Source: Durusdinium trenchii (lineage: Eukaryota > Sar > Dinophyceae > Suessiales > Symbiodiniaceae). From it: DNA of 64,000 nt. Positions 18,801 to 29,200 of the stretch are shown here, piece by piece. Made by a program: the position numbers and the translations under genes. Position 1 is the first letter of the stretch. The number at the start of each line of letters is the position of its first letter. A model generated the notes under the pieces. The model was not told the origin of the DNA. It saw only the letters and a program-made list of their open reading frames with translations, and did not search any database. The stretch covers positions 1-64,000 of the forward strand of contig CAXAMN010004158.1 of NCBI GenBank assembly GCA_963970005.1. Direction: 5' to 3'.

Positions 18801-21718
18801 GCTCATGCCTTTCGGAGGTGATGATGGATTCTTTGAGCGCAAAGGCAAAGATCTTCATGAAGGCCTGTCAGCTGCTGGCACATTTCAAACAGGGGTAAAT
18901 TCCTAGGACTTACATAGTTCCTTTGAGGGGGTTGGTGATGTTTGCCCTGGGAGAACATATCATTCATTTAGAAGTCCCTTTCCATGCAGGTTCTTCACCA
19001 TGCAGTTCTTCGGGCAGCACTGCTGACCTAGCGGATGCTTTGCTTCGAGATGCTGAGCAGGGGGCCTCTTGAATCGCTCGTGGAAACTTTGAACCCCCTT
19101 GGCAATCAACGTATAGTTTTGGAAGCTTACATAGGCTTTGCATCCTTTAACTCAGGCTTCATCTGCCAAAGGGGTGATACATTTGGCCGGTGTTGCATCC
19201 AAGCGAATGCAGAAGCTAGGCACTGGTTGACTAACATTGCTCTGTCAAGAAGTGGTGGGTTTGGTTTAGAACACCTTTGGCCCCTGAAGGTGTCAAAGAT
19301 CCAGCTCTTGAGAAATTGGCTCGCTACAAATGGTCTAAAACTGGCAAGAAGGGGTCCAATGCAGCTAGAGACCTTCAGCGTTTCATATACCGGGAAAACA
19401 AAGCGCTGCCTGTGAAGCAGTCTGCAATCACCCTCATGATCAAGCGGAAGATCAAAACTACATTTGGGAAACGTAGATTCCGCCAGTGCTCCATTCCACA
19501 TACTGTGATTTTCCTGAGGGATTGGATGGAGTGCATCCTGGAGCGCCACCCCGAGTTCTTCTTGGGGGGGATCAACCCGCTTGAAGTTGGTATTGGGCCA
19601 GCGTTGGACATGTTTGGATTGTTTTGGAGTGCTTACAAAGATCTTCAACCAGACCACCCTATATTTGATAGAACCGAAGCTCAACGGAGGCGGACAATAC
19701 CAATCCTTTTGCATGGAGATGAGGGCCGTGGCTTGAGCAAGGACCCCCTGTTGGTGATAGCGTTCCAAGTCATGATCCCATCATCTGGTATTGACCACCT
19801 CAACTGCTCCCAGCACTTTGACTAATGTTCAACATATCGATGTTGTTTCACTTTTTGTTTGAACTTGTTTTTATTGTGCTGTACCTACTCCCCTCCATTC
19901 CACGGGCTTTCAGGCACTCCTTCACGACCAGGTTGCTCTTCAGCCTTCTACCTGCAAGCTGGTATGCCAAACGTGATGCCAGCGTGTTGGGGCTTTGAGG
20001 GCGTTGGCCGATGACATGACAAGCCTTTTCCAAGAGGGAGTTGGTGTTTCAGCTACCTGCCTCCTAATCCCTCTCCTGTTCTGTAGTGGATGTGCATGTG
20101 GTTTCTTTTTGCCTACCTCAGTCCTCAGTGCAAGCCTCCTGAGGTTGCCGGAAGGAATGAGCATTTTTATGCTTGCTTTGCTGGGTGCAAAGGAGATTGG
20201 CCTTGGATCAGGAAGGCATATTGCCTCAAGACTGGGTTCACTTCGAAAAGGGTCTGCCACAGGGGACAGGACATGGTTTGACTGTTCGTGGCATGACTGT
20301 TTGTATTTTAAAGACATGTGGCACCATGACTTCGCAACAAAAGACTGATTGCAATTTGATCTGTACAGGAATGGTGGAACCTAACATCTTCTGGTGAAGC
20401 TCGCCGGTGGAGGGATGGATGCGAGGTGGAGCCACCATGGAAACCTGCCATGTACTCCCCATTGCGATCCATACCAGGTGGTGACACTGACCTCATGGTG
20501 AAGATTGATTTGATGCATTGCTTCAACATAGGCTTTGGTGGAGACCTAGCATCATCCACGATCATAGGCCTATGTCACATGAAGGTCTTTGAAGACCAAG
20601 GGCATACTATCTCAAAACGTTTGGATGAAGCCTTTGCAAGGTTTCAGGATTGGTGTGGGAGGACGCGTGTGACAGCAAGCGTAAAGTCTTTTGAGCTCTC
20701 CAAATTCAAAATGACTTCGCCACTTGAACTTCTTTTCTGCATATGCTTTTCTAATCTTTCTATGTTCATCACCTCAGGGCCCACTGATATATTCTTGGAG
20801 CCCCTGCTTGCGCGTGCACCGCCCAGGCTGAAAGACTTTCCTGAAGGCTCAGGCCGTGCACATGATACCGCTTTGCTATGCAAATGGTTGGGGAGTGAGC
20901 TTGAGGCTTTGGGGTTTGGAGATGTTGTACTTTGGTTTGTCGATTTAGTGGGAACATTTTTGTTGCTATATCACCTATTTGTTTTTGCTGTTTCTTTTTG
21001 GAGAGTGAACTGTCCTAGGAACCGCAAAACCATGAGATCTTAGAGCTTATGAAGTGGACCTTCAAGAACACCAATGACTATTTTCACGCTATTCATCACG
21101 AGGGCGTGGTTCTGTCAGCAAATGTGAGCAAGCAAATCTTGCAAAACGGCTTTGCGGTTGCTGACGCTCTTTTGTCTATTGTGCATATTTTGGGAATGGG
21201 CTCTAGCAATAGATGTGTGTGACAATAATTGAGTTTTTCAGCAAGCTGCTGCAGCCAAGGAGGGGTATGGAGCTTTAGCATCCTTGTGCTTTCAACGGGG
21301 GTGGCGGCTTTACAAGATCCGTCCCAAAGCGCACATGTTTCTACATATCCAGACCCTTCACCAAACAGTTGCTGTTTGATGTTGTTTGAGTTGAAGTTCA
21401 AATATCAAAACCCAGTCCTGTGTTTTTTGAGGACGGAGGCTGAACAACATTTGGTTCGTGGAGGTGCTGCAACAATCAACCCACTATGCTCCAAAGCTGA
21501 AATCAGTAAAGGGAAAACCTGTCAAACTGACTGGCCACAGTGCCCATATCCCTACCCCAGGTTGGGCTTGCTGGAGTGATGAGGATTATGTAGGAAAATT
21601 GTGCAGGGTGGCTCGCCGCCTCAACGCTGGCAATCTAATTGTGGATAGAGTGGTTGCAAGAGTTCTCATGAAATACCAGAGGTATTTTTATGACAAATAC
21701 TCAGCAAAAGGCTGAGCT
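18801..21718 (+). CDS. Terminal-module gene, copy 2 side (transposase-like candidate)
   Basis: This plus-strand gene, 370 bp after the stop of copy 2, may be a separate gene or the end of the same transcription unit. Supported exons: 18801-18893 (start MPFGGDDGFFERKGKDLHEG), about 19260-19800 with PILLHGDEGRGLSKDP, about 20130-20275 with GCKGDWPWIRKAYCLKTGF, 20370-20712 with KIDLMHCFNIGFGGDLASS, 20779-20920, 21028-21185, 21241-21380 and 21562-21715 ending WSDEDYVGKLCRVARRLNAG. A homologous gene lies on minus at 22862-25840. Conserved acidic residues (HGD, KGDW, DLMH, DED) and the DLMH-x4-NxG block recall CACTA/Plavaka-type DDE transposases, but that assignment is inference only. No inactivating frameshift was seen. 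Confidence 0.6.
19262..19800 (+). CDS. Terminal module exon with PILLHGDEGRG
   Basis: A 180-codon open frame: EKLARYKWSKTGKKGSNAAR, then basic helices (LMIKRKIKTTFGKRRFRQ), then LDMFGLFWSAYKDLQPDHPI and RRTIPILLHGDEGRGLSKDP. The minus-strand homologue has the same series: ISDFWKEHRARGTPW, then DFVPLALYGDACRVRQ. The (H/Y)GD is the first candidate acidic site. Confidence 0.65.
20130..20275 (+). CDS. Terminal module exon with GCKGDWPWIRKAYCLKTGF
   Basis: The frame reads PEVAGRNEHFYACFAGCKGD, then WPWIRKAYCLKTGFTSKRVC. The homologue has QVVELRGDWLWHKQVFRFSS at 24.6 kb. Conserved GDW plus downstream Cys residues suggest a structural or metal-binding element. It ends before GTTTGA. Confidence 0.6.
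20370..20712 (+). CDS. Terminal module exon with KIDLMHCFNIGFGGDLAS
   Basis: Begins after a TACAG acceptor with G as the first exon base (EWWNLTSSGEARRWRDGCEV). It contains MVKIDLMHCFNIGFGGDLAS, then ERLDE-like helices (KRLDEAFARFQDWCGRTRVT). The minus copy has SMHILNLGLMYGVNGSCMIL and ERFNVAYTDFKQFLKTHKIP. This exon gives the best alignment between the two terminal modules. Confidence 0.65.
20779..20920 (+). CDS. Terminal module exon: PEGSGRAHDTALLCKWLGSE
   Basis: The frame GPTDIFLEPLLARAPPRLKD leads to FPEGSGRAHDTALLCKWLGS. The minus copy has KAYNNRCIQLWLEKVMRDAA at the same position. It is a predicted helical segment. Confidence 0.55.
21028..21380 (+). CDS. Terminal module exons: HHEGVVLSANVSKQ and RLYKIRPKAHMF
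   Basis: Two exons: 21028-21185 (LELMKWTFKNTNDYFHAIHH, then EGVVLSANVSKQILQNGFAV) and, after a TTTTTCAG acceptor, 21241-21380 (QAAAAKEGYGALASLCFQRG, then WRLYKIRPKAHMFLHI). The minus copy has AKDIHREGMLFARTHV and KPHFILRPKLHVACHTW. The RPK-H motif is conserved. Confidence 0.6.
21562..21718 (+). CDS. Terminal module last exon: SDEDYVGKLCRVARRLN
   Basis: The frame reads GWACWSDEDYVGKLCRVARR, then LNAGNLIVDRVVARVLMKYQ, with stop at 21713-21715. The minus copy ends PRYQHTFVDEDNMGWMRRSF. The DED is invariant between the two and is the last conserved acidic cluster. Confidence 0.6.
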
Positions 21719-22861
21719 TCTGGCTTGCAAGCTGGTGATCTTGATGCAGATCATGTCCGCCAGCATCAAGTCGATGTGGGTATGACATGCACGGACATGT
21801 CTGTGTGCAAAAGGCTATGGCACACGTGTCGCGAGCGCTTTTTAGCGAAACGAGCGCTATTATTGAAACGATCAAAAAGCAGTGATCACGAGCAGAAAAG
21901 AAAAGGTACAAAAAATTATGTACCACTGGATGTCCCTGGTACAGTAATGATTGTGGATGATACCAACTTGCATCACAAAAGGTTGCTTATGAAGAATCTC
22001 ATCAGTCAATACATCCTTGGTTGCTTTATAGCTCGGGACAAGAACTCGATTGCAGTGGCTTTCCGAGCCGAAGAAAGATCGGCTGACGCTCGCCTGAACT
22101 CATGGCCGAGCTCGGCTGCATTTCGTCCAACTCTCCCCGGTGCGTGTCCAGCTGTGTCGTACCCGAACGCAGAGTACCGACGCTACGCGACACTCACACA
22201 GCCCGACCGGTCCGACCCCTCGGGAGGCCAAAGCATTCAAAAGGTGGACCATGTTCCGCAGTACGCCGAGAGTCGTCCTGTGTCTCTTCTTTGTCACTTT
22301 CGAAGGTCACAGGTGGTTTCAGCCATCGGCGCAAGAGTTTAGTCGTCCCAACTTCTATAGAGTGAATTGTGCAAAGACTTTGCATATCTTTGTAAATTCT
22401 TTGTATATTTTAAGTTTGTGTATATGCATACTATATACCCTGGGCTTCCAAAGACGGTATTTTCAATAGTCGTTCTAGCAAAGACTGTTGTTATATAGTC
22501 GTTCGCTCCATCACGCTGACCACGCACCCACCACGCTGACCACTCCCTGTGCTTCTTTTTTTTCGCGAAATGCGGATCAGCTCGTTACCGTCTCATCTTC
22601 GATGACTCGTTGAGCCTTGGATCAAGATGTCGAACAGACGAGGCATCAATGCAGCAACACAGGGCCCCTAATTTAGACTAGTAGCTTCTTCACCTTGTGC
22701 TTGAGAGTCCATAGTCTCAACTTGCTCATTTTGAGCAGCCAAGATCTTTGATGTGATCCATGAGCCCGAAGGAGGGACCCTTGGCTCCAAGTGCCAGTCT
22801 AGCTAGTGCCCAACAATGCTGATAAAACATACTTGCAAACATCCCATGGACTCCATTGGCC
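21719..22861. other. Convergent spacer between the two terminal modules
   Basis: About 1.1 kb between the 3' ends of the two terminal-module genes. It holds GCGCTTTTTAGCGAAACGAG-type repeat sequence (21836-21865, related to 59.8-60.1 kb), a GC-rich unassigned stretch (22100-22260), and CCACGCTG repeats (22509-22547). A 205-codon plus-strand frame crosses it but has no coding character that I recognise. Confidence 0.45.
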
Positions 22862-22985
22862 AAACTATGGTTGCTTCAAGTTTTGTTTCACACATTGGTA
22901 CAAAGCTACGACGCATCCAGCCCATGTTGTCTTCATCGACAAACGTATGCTGGTATCGGGGGTTGGTTCCTGAGATTGGACGACG
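22862..22985 (-). CDS. Exon with VDEDNMGWMRRSF
   Basis: The minus-strand frame reads AKRRPISGTNPRYQHTFVDE, then DNMGWMRRSFVPMCETKLEA. It aligns with WSDEDYVGKLCRVARR at the end of the plus-strand homologue. Confidence 0.55.
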
Positions 22986-25840
22986 CTTGGCCAGGGTTAG
23001 CTCAGCTGATCATTGCACTCACATGTGCATGCATGCACTTCAAACAAGGTTCTAAACGTGCGAAGCTGGTAAAGTAAATGGCCAAATGCCTCAGACACAA
23101 TCGGTTTGTTCAAAATGCACGCATGCATGCATGCGTACTCACATGTGTGCGATGTTTTTATTCATCCAGGTATGGCAAGCCACGTGCAGTTTTGGTCGCA
23201 AAATGAAGTGGGGCTTGCCATGCCTCACCCGCAGAAACACGCATAATCAACTAGCTGGGTCCTTTCCTTCAACGTTGAACATATAACAATCAAGAACTCA
23301 ACACCCCTAGCCTGATGCTTTCGAAGTTCAAAAGGACATGGGTTCTAGCAAAAAGCATGCCTTCCCTGTGGATATCCTTTGCCTGCGCCTCTGTCCTCGG
23401 AAAACAGAAATGCCAACCCTACAATCAGAGCAGCGAACCTGGAAAGCTAGCCAAGGGTCAAAAACCTCGGGTATTGCTCGATGAAGTGTAACATTCTTGC
23501 CAAAGATGTCCTTACTCAAATGTGGTATGCGTTCTTTTAGATCTAGACATCACGCACGTGCATAGCTGTCCAAAAAGCTTGGTTGGCAAAAGCTGCCAAG
23601 CATCATGCATACTGACATGTGCGCAATGCGTTCATTCAAGGGGTGGGCTGCAGCTGCGTCACGCATAACCTTCTCCAGCCACAACTGGATACAACGATTG
23701 TTGTAAGCCTTTCCGGTCATAAGGACTTCGCCACCTTTCTTTAGAACCTGGTGCGCGACTAGACTCATTTAGGGAGCTGGTTGATGTTGACCAAACCACT
23801 CAACATTCAATTCACAGATCGTTCATGCACATAAATGTTGAATCCATGCGGCAAGTTTGATCGTGAAGGGCCCCTGCGAACATGGGATTTTGTGGGTCTT
23901 CAAGAACTGCTTGAAGTCCGTGTACGCCACATTGAACCGCTCCTACAACAGTATCAACTCAAAGGACACCCCACACGTGCAAAACATTCCATAGTCCCAC
24001 AAGTACAGGTGGCTGGTCCTGCAAGGTCAGCTCATCAGGCGATCCAAAGAGCTCAGTCTCTTCTGCAACAGTCATCCTCAGGCGTTGCCCAACGAAACGG
24101 TCATTCTTTAAAAAGATTTGCAGAGCGCTTTATAAAATATATGCATATATGCATGGACGAACACCCGTTATTATGTTGTCCAAGAATCATGCAACTGCCA
24201 TTTACACCGTACATCAGCCCGAGATTTAGGATGTGCATGCTGCACCAAGCTATGCAGCTTGGGTGGAAACCAGAAAGAAGAAGGAGTGGGCCTTAGATCC
24301 CCAATGACGTATTTTATATAATCGAAATCGACACAAGTTTAAACATACCGAACATCGACTCAAGCGCAAATAAAACCGAGTATATAGTTGAGAAACTAGG
24401 CCCTTCTTGGGGCATCTCTTTTCGCAGGAATTCTCCAAGACCGTACTGCTCGCTCCAAAGAGGACTAGTTTCAGTGACATTCATGTATTGACGAGCCCCT
24501 GAACCAAAGGCCGGGCACGCAAAACAAACAGGCTTTCGTGCGCCTGCTGTCCATGTGGAAGAGAATCTGAACACCTGCTTGTGCCAAAGCCAGTCGCCAC
24601 GCAACTCGACAACTTGGAAGCGTTTTCCAGTGATGGCCTGGCCGGCCCGTTTCTGATGTGTCGGGTCCACCAAAGCCTCTCCAGAAGGGCCGCAACATGG
24701 AAACCGATCCACGTGAAGTAGGTTCAAAGACCATGTTATCCGAGCAAAAATCTTGTTCAGCGTGGAGTGTCCCCATAGCAGGCCCTCATCTATGGTGCAT
24801 AGAAGCCAACGGCCCGCCCTTGCACTCCGTGGTCTGAACAGAGGACAGCTCAAAAAAAAATCCAATGGACTTTTGAAGCGGTTGATGTGCTATTTGCCTC
24901 ACACGACAGGCATCTCCGTATAGCGCTAGCGGAACAAAGTCTCCACGTTCCGAATTGATTGCCCAGGGTGTGCCACGGGCACGATGCTCCTTCCAAAAAT
25001 CACTGATTGCATCCTCGCCCAAGTCCACGCCTATTTCTCCCCAAAGGTATTGGACCACGCTGAATGGCTCAAGGATTTCAATGGTAGTCCATCTAAAACC
25101 TCGTTTTTCATTTCGATCCTTGACAGGAACTCGAATTCCAACCGTTTCCTAAGCTGGTGGCCAAGCACAATTACCCATGTAGGTCAGCTCCAGCCAGCAA
25201 AAAAACACATGTACTAGGGAGTATTTATGATCTGGCTAGCTTTTGAAATTGGACAGGTCTCAACTGGCACGTGGCAGAAACGCATAAAGTCCCTTGAGTT
25301 GTTCCACTTGGACTTCTTCCCCAATTGCGAAGTCCAGTTGTTGGTCTTGCTAACCCCACCATCCTGAGTCAGGTAACCGGCACTCAAATCGTGCATTGTC
25401 TTTAGATCTGACATCATGTCACACAAAAATAAGCACGCAGGTGGCATGCGTATATATGCGAATGTGCATGCACATGTGGCGTAGAATATCGGCAAGCTTC
25501 TTTCCAATGGTTTTTGCAATTGCGCATCGCTTGCTTGATGCTACTGACCTCAATTGACCAATCTTTTTAGACTGGAGTAACTGTCGTATTACAATGAAAG
25601 CTTGACAAATCTCACAACACCGCTAGCAAGAGTCATGTTGAAAAGACATGAAAAGACCAGCGTGACCCGATCAACAAACCAAGGAACGGCGCCGGCTACG
25701 TCTTCGATGGCTGTCAAGATGAACCCTGGCCGGTTCTTCTCACCTGCGTTGGATCAGAGGAGCCGTGTCAAAGCATTTCGACCGGGTGATCGAGGGGGTG
25801 GTGATGGAGGGGTGGTGATGGAGTTGCATCATGTCTGATC
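22862..25840 (-). CDS. Terminal-module gene, copy 3 side (transposase-like candidate, frameshifted)
   Basis: Minus-strand homologue of the 18.8-21.7 kb gene. Exons in order: about 25241-25420 (KTMHDLSAGYLTQDGGVSKT), 24850-25148 (start ETVGIRVPVKDRNEKRGFRW; contains DFVPLALYGDACRVRQ), 24440-24862 (SCPLFRPRSARAGRWLLCTI; VVELRGDWLWHKQVF), about 24.2 kb (SMHILNLGLMYGVNGSCMIL), 24019-24076, 23853-23942, 23560-23745, 23310-23400, 23160-23220 and 22862-22985. A one-base frame difference at a 9-A run (24852-24860) separates the two largest exons and may make this copy a pseudogene, unless it is an assembly error. It follows copy 3 in the same way as its homologue follows copy 2. Confidence 0.6.
23160..23400 (-). 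CDS. Exons with RPKLHVACHTW and DIHREGMLFART
   Basis: Two short minus-strand segments: 23310-23400 (TEAQAKDIHREGMLFARTHV) and 23160-23220 (GKPHFILRPKLHVACHTW). They match HHEGVVLSAN and RLYKIRPKAHMF of the plus-strand homologue in order. Confidence 0.5.
23560..23745 (-). CDS. Exon with KAYNNRCIQLWLEKVM
   Basis: The frame reads VLMTGKAYNNRCIQLWLEKV, then MRDAAAAHPLNERIAHMSVC. It corresponds to the HDTALLCKWLGSE exon of the homologue and is predicted helical. Confidence 0.55.
23853..23942 (-). CDS. Exon: ERFNVAYTDFKQFLKTHK
   Basis: Follows a GTAG acceptor with G as the first exon base. ERFNVAYTDFKQFLKTHKIP, then CSQGPFTIKLA, aligns with KRLDEAFARFQDWCGRTRVT in the homologue. The preceding short exon 24019-24076 reads MTVAEETELFGSPDELTLQ and ends CAG before GACCAG, a GA-type donor. 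Confidence 0.55.
24440..24862 (-). CDS. Exon with SCPLFRPRSARAGRWLLCTI and ELRGDWLWHKQ
   Basis: The frame FFLSCPLFRPRSARAGRWLL, then VVELRGDWLWHKQVFRFSST and RKPVCFACPAFGSG. It continues the preceding exon biologically but is out of frame with it by one base at the A-run 24852-24860. Two Cys pairs follow the GDW motif. Confidence 0.6.
24850..25148 (-). CDS. Exon with DFVPLALYGDACRVRQ
   Basis: Starts after a TTAG acceptor with G as the first exon base. It reads ETVGIRVPVKDRNEKRGFRW, then VVQYLWGEIGVDLGEDAISD and ERGDFVPLALYGDACRVRQI. It ends KSIGFFF where the homopolymer shifts the frame. The YGD corresponds to HGD in the homologue. Confidence 0.6.
25241..25420 (-). CDS. Exon: MHDLSAGYLTQDGGVSKTNN
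   Basis: The frame reads LKTMHDLSAGYLTQDGGVSK, then TNNWTSQLGKKSKWNNSRDF and MRFCHVPVETCPIS. It sits where the plus-strand homologue has EKLARYKWSKTGKKGSNAAR and basic helices (K-K-x-S-N-x-x-RD pattern). Its start is approximate. Confidence 0.5.
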
Positions 25841-26127
25841 AGCCAGCCAGCTTCTTATTCCACCCCAGTGCAGTAGTCAGTCAATGACTTGTCGTGCGAT
25901 GTTGCACACTCACAAAATGGCGCATACATAGCGGGCTCAGAGTCTCTTGACTTGTGAAGTCATGACAAGCGCTACCCCGCTATCAGCTGTGTAATGGAAA
26001 TTCCTGGCCAGATCAGAACAAAGATCGATACACAAATTAACACAAAGACTGTACTAGAACAAAGTATTTCACATTATTTCACCCCAGGATTCCAAAAGCC
26101 CCAACAGATCCAACAAGAACCAAGGCC

Positions 26128-26251
26128 TACGATAGATTAGACTTGGCAGCTTTCCAAGTCTTGAAAGACTCACTCGCGGACTTTGTAGCACTCTCCATTG
26201 CATCCACCTTCGTGCACAAACGACGCAAACTAATATCGATTTTGAAGAACC
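26128..26251 (-). CDS. Copy 3 terminal exon
   Basis: Follows a TTCAG acceptor with G as the first exon base. It reads FFKIDISLRRLCTKVDAMES, then ATKSASESFKTWKAAKSNLS and a stop (TAG). It parallels copy 2's SVESLKTSVLQLMAEATK terminal exon. Confidence 0.55.
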
Positions 26252-29200
26252 CTGAATTCAAGCTAGATCGACTAGTATTAATTTAAACATACTTTCGAAT
26301 ATTGATTAATAAATATAATAGATCTAGCCTGATCTTTCTCCAGCACTCCGGAAATCAAATCCCGCTTGTATTTCATGTCAAGCTTGTACTCTCGCAAGGA
26401 TTGCTTGACAGCATCTTGCACCGCGCTCGACCTGGGGAATGGTCGATGGATGGAGGCGAGGGTTTTTAAGTTTCGAGAGGCACTATCGCCAACAAACTGC
26501 CTTGAACATATGTTAATTACTTCATGCAACGTCAAATCTAGTTTTGGTTGAGACGCATAGACTCGGTTTTGTTCTCCCGACGGGCAATGTCAGCCAAGCC
26601 AGCCACCAGATCGTTGAAGGCCTGCACGCATGGCGTACGGGTTGCGCACATGCATGGATTGAAAATGGGTGATAATAATGTAATGTATAGTAGGCTGCCA
26701 GGTGAACGGACGAAATATATCGATCGATCATTGAGACATCGGATGATATCGGATGTTGTTGGAACGACCGCGTATAGCCTTCTTCGCTTTACTTCGCTTC
26801 TCTTGGACTGCTTTATCTTCCTTCCGCTTCTTCTCTCGTTCTTCCTCCTTTTGCCGCTTCTCTTCTTCCTTCTTTTCTTCCTTCAGCTTCTTCTCTTCTT
26901 CCTTCTTTGCATCCTTCTTCGAACCACCTTTCTCTTCTTTGTGTGTTGCATCCTCTTTGTGTCGCTTCTTGGACTTGTCCACCTTCTTGTGGCTCTTCTT
27001 CTTCTTCTTCTTTGTTGTCTTGTCCTTTTTCCCTTTCTTGTTCTTTTTCTTGTGCTTCTTTTCTGATGATGAATCTTCCTCATCAGAATCGGTCGAGGAG
27101 GCACTGCTGAGGCTGCCAGACTCGCTGCTTGACGATTCTGTTGTGCTTGAGGAACTGCCTTTCTTTTTCTTGGACTTCTTACCCTTCTTGCTGCTTTTCT
27201 TTCGCTTGCCGGGCTTTGACTTGTCCAGGTCAAAGCCCTCGAACATGCACTCCACCAGTTCGTCAACGCTGTCTTCCTCGACAGACTCATCCCAGCACAA
27301 AAACAAATTCATCTCTTCCCTGTCTGGCAGTTCTGGGTGTGGTTTCCATAGCACACCTTTGAACTCCTCTTTGTATTTGGAGGCGATGATCTCATCAGCC
27401 AACTCCTCGTTGTAGCGCGCAATGATGTCCTTTTTGAGCATCCAACGGCGGGCGCCACGTTGGCTGGTCTTCACACTGGTCTTCATGCGCATCACTAGCT
27501 GTGACTGAGACCACTTCTCATGGGCCGAGTTCCATTGTTCGTATAGAAGATGGAGCTTCGCAGTCTTTTCCTTTCCTGAGGCCCGCGTGATAGGCAAGGG
27601 GTAATGGAAAATTCATAAAAACAGATAGGCCCCCAAACCCTGGTGGGCAGCCAGGGAACGATCGATCGATATACCAATCAAGGAACGTGAGCCCGTGCGA
27701 GCTTTCTCAGCCAAATGGCGCACTTCTTCTGGTGAGTTTGGACCTAAGCCCAAGAAAATCGGTCAGTTAGCGCATGAACCATGATCATGATAATAAAGTA
27801 TTCCAATTTGAGAGTTGATATGAGACATGACAGCTTTGAGACGCGCACTGTCCAGGCTTCTGTAAAACCGCATCCGTCGGTTATGTTGGTCTTTGTCCCG
27901 TTTCTTTGGTTTCTTTTCATCTTCCTCAGCGGCTTCCTTCTTTGTTTTCTTCGGGGTTGGGAAGTTCTTCTCAAACTCTTCCACGCCCAAGCTGTCGACT
28001 TCATCATCTTCATCTGGGCCACTCGGTCCCTTTTCAAAAGTGTCAGTTCGATTCAGCAATTGGCTCAAGCTCTCAGTTGTGCACATTCTATGTGGCGCTG
28101 CTGGTGGGTCTTTCATATCCTCCTTCTTTGGTGCATCATCAGTCTTCTCCTTTCGTTGTCTGGTCTTTGGTGCAGCATCAGTCTTCTTCTTTCCCTGTTT
28201 GGCAGCCTTTGGATCTTCCTTCCTCCTGGAAGTTGCATCAATTGCTTCAGCTTCCATTCCCTTCTTGTCACCTTCCACTGCTGGTGCATCAGCCGTCTTG
28301 CGCTCACCTGCGCCGGTCTTTGCATCATTCTGCCTCCTTGGTGGTCGCTCAGGCTTCTTCTTCTCAGCCGCTTTTTCATGTGTTTCATGTTTTTCTGTCT
28401 TCTTGGCGGCTGATTTCACGTTTGTAGAACTCTTCACCTCTTGAATCTCACCACCACTTTGCGTCTTCTCCTTTTCAGGCTGGTCCTCCATCGACTTTCC
28501 TGGTGGGCTACTCCTTGGAGCCTTTCTTGGTGCTTTTGCCTGCTTTGGTCCAGTCCGCTTCGTGGAGCTATTCTCTTTTGGCTGAGGAGGCTGCTGGGCA
28601 GACGACCCTGCATCACCTTCAGCGTCAGCACTTTCTTCTCCCAGAATCAAGGTCTTAGACGAGAGGGAAACTGTCAGAGCCTTGCTTGGGCTTTTGTGCT
28701 TCCTGAGCCTTTGCTGTGGTGTTCCAGCCACCTGACTGGCACTTGCCACTTGTTGCTGTGCTTTTGCCTCAAGTTCCCGTAGTTCCTGCATAGATGCCTT
28801 GACATGTTCCATAGCTTCCAAGTCTGTTGCCGGAATTGTGAGTTGTGAGTCCATTCTCCCGTAGTCCATGGTTTCTTGTTCTAAGAGGGTCGGCTTCAAT
28901 GCGTCTCCATCCGCATCATTTCCTGCACGTGCTACAGATCGATCGATGGGTCGCCCGATTATGTCAATATCGATCGATATCGCTATACATCGATCAGAAT
29001 ACAATAATAGAGTGATCATAGAGTAATATTTTGTTTGTCGTTTGATGTTCACTCCGGCCTCGGCCCTGAAAGGTTCTATGCCTTCTCACGGCAGCCTGCT
29101 CGAGAAGCCCTTGAAGCCGCTCGATGTGTTTCTCCTTTTCCCTTTTGGCGCTGCTGGGCATCGCGGGCGGTGGCAAGGCGGTTCTAGAACCCTGAAACGT

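Noticed and set aside
21725-22342. 205-codon plus-strand frame after the terminal module
   Set aside because: It starts past the DED-containing last exon, has no homologue in the minus copy, and crosses repeat sequence; treated as spacer.
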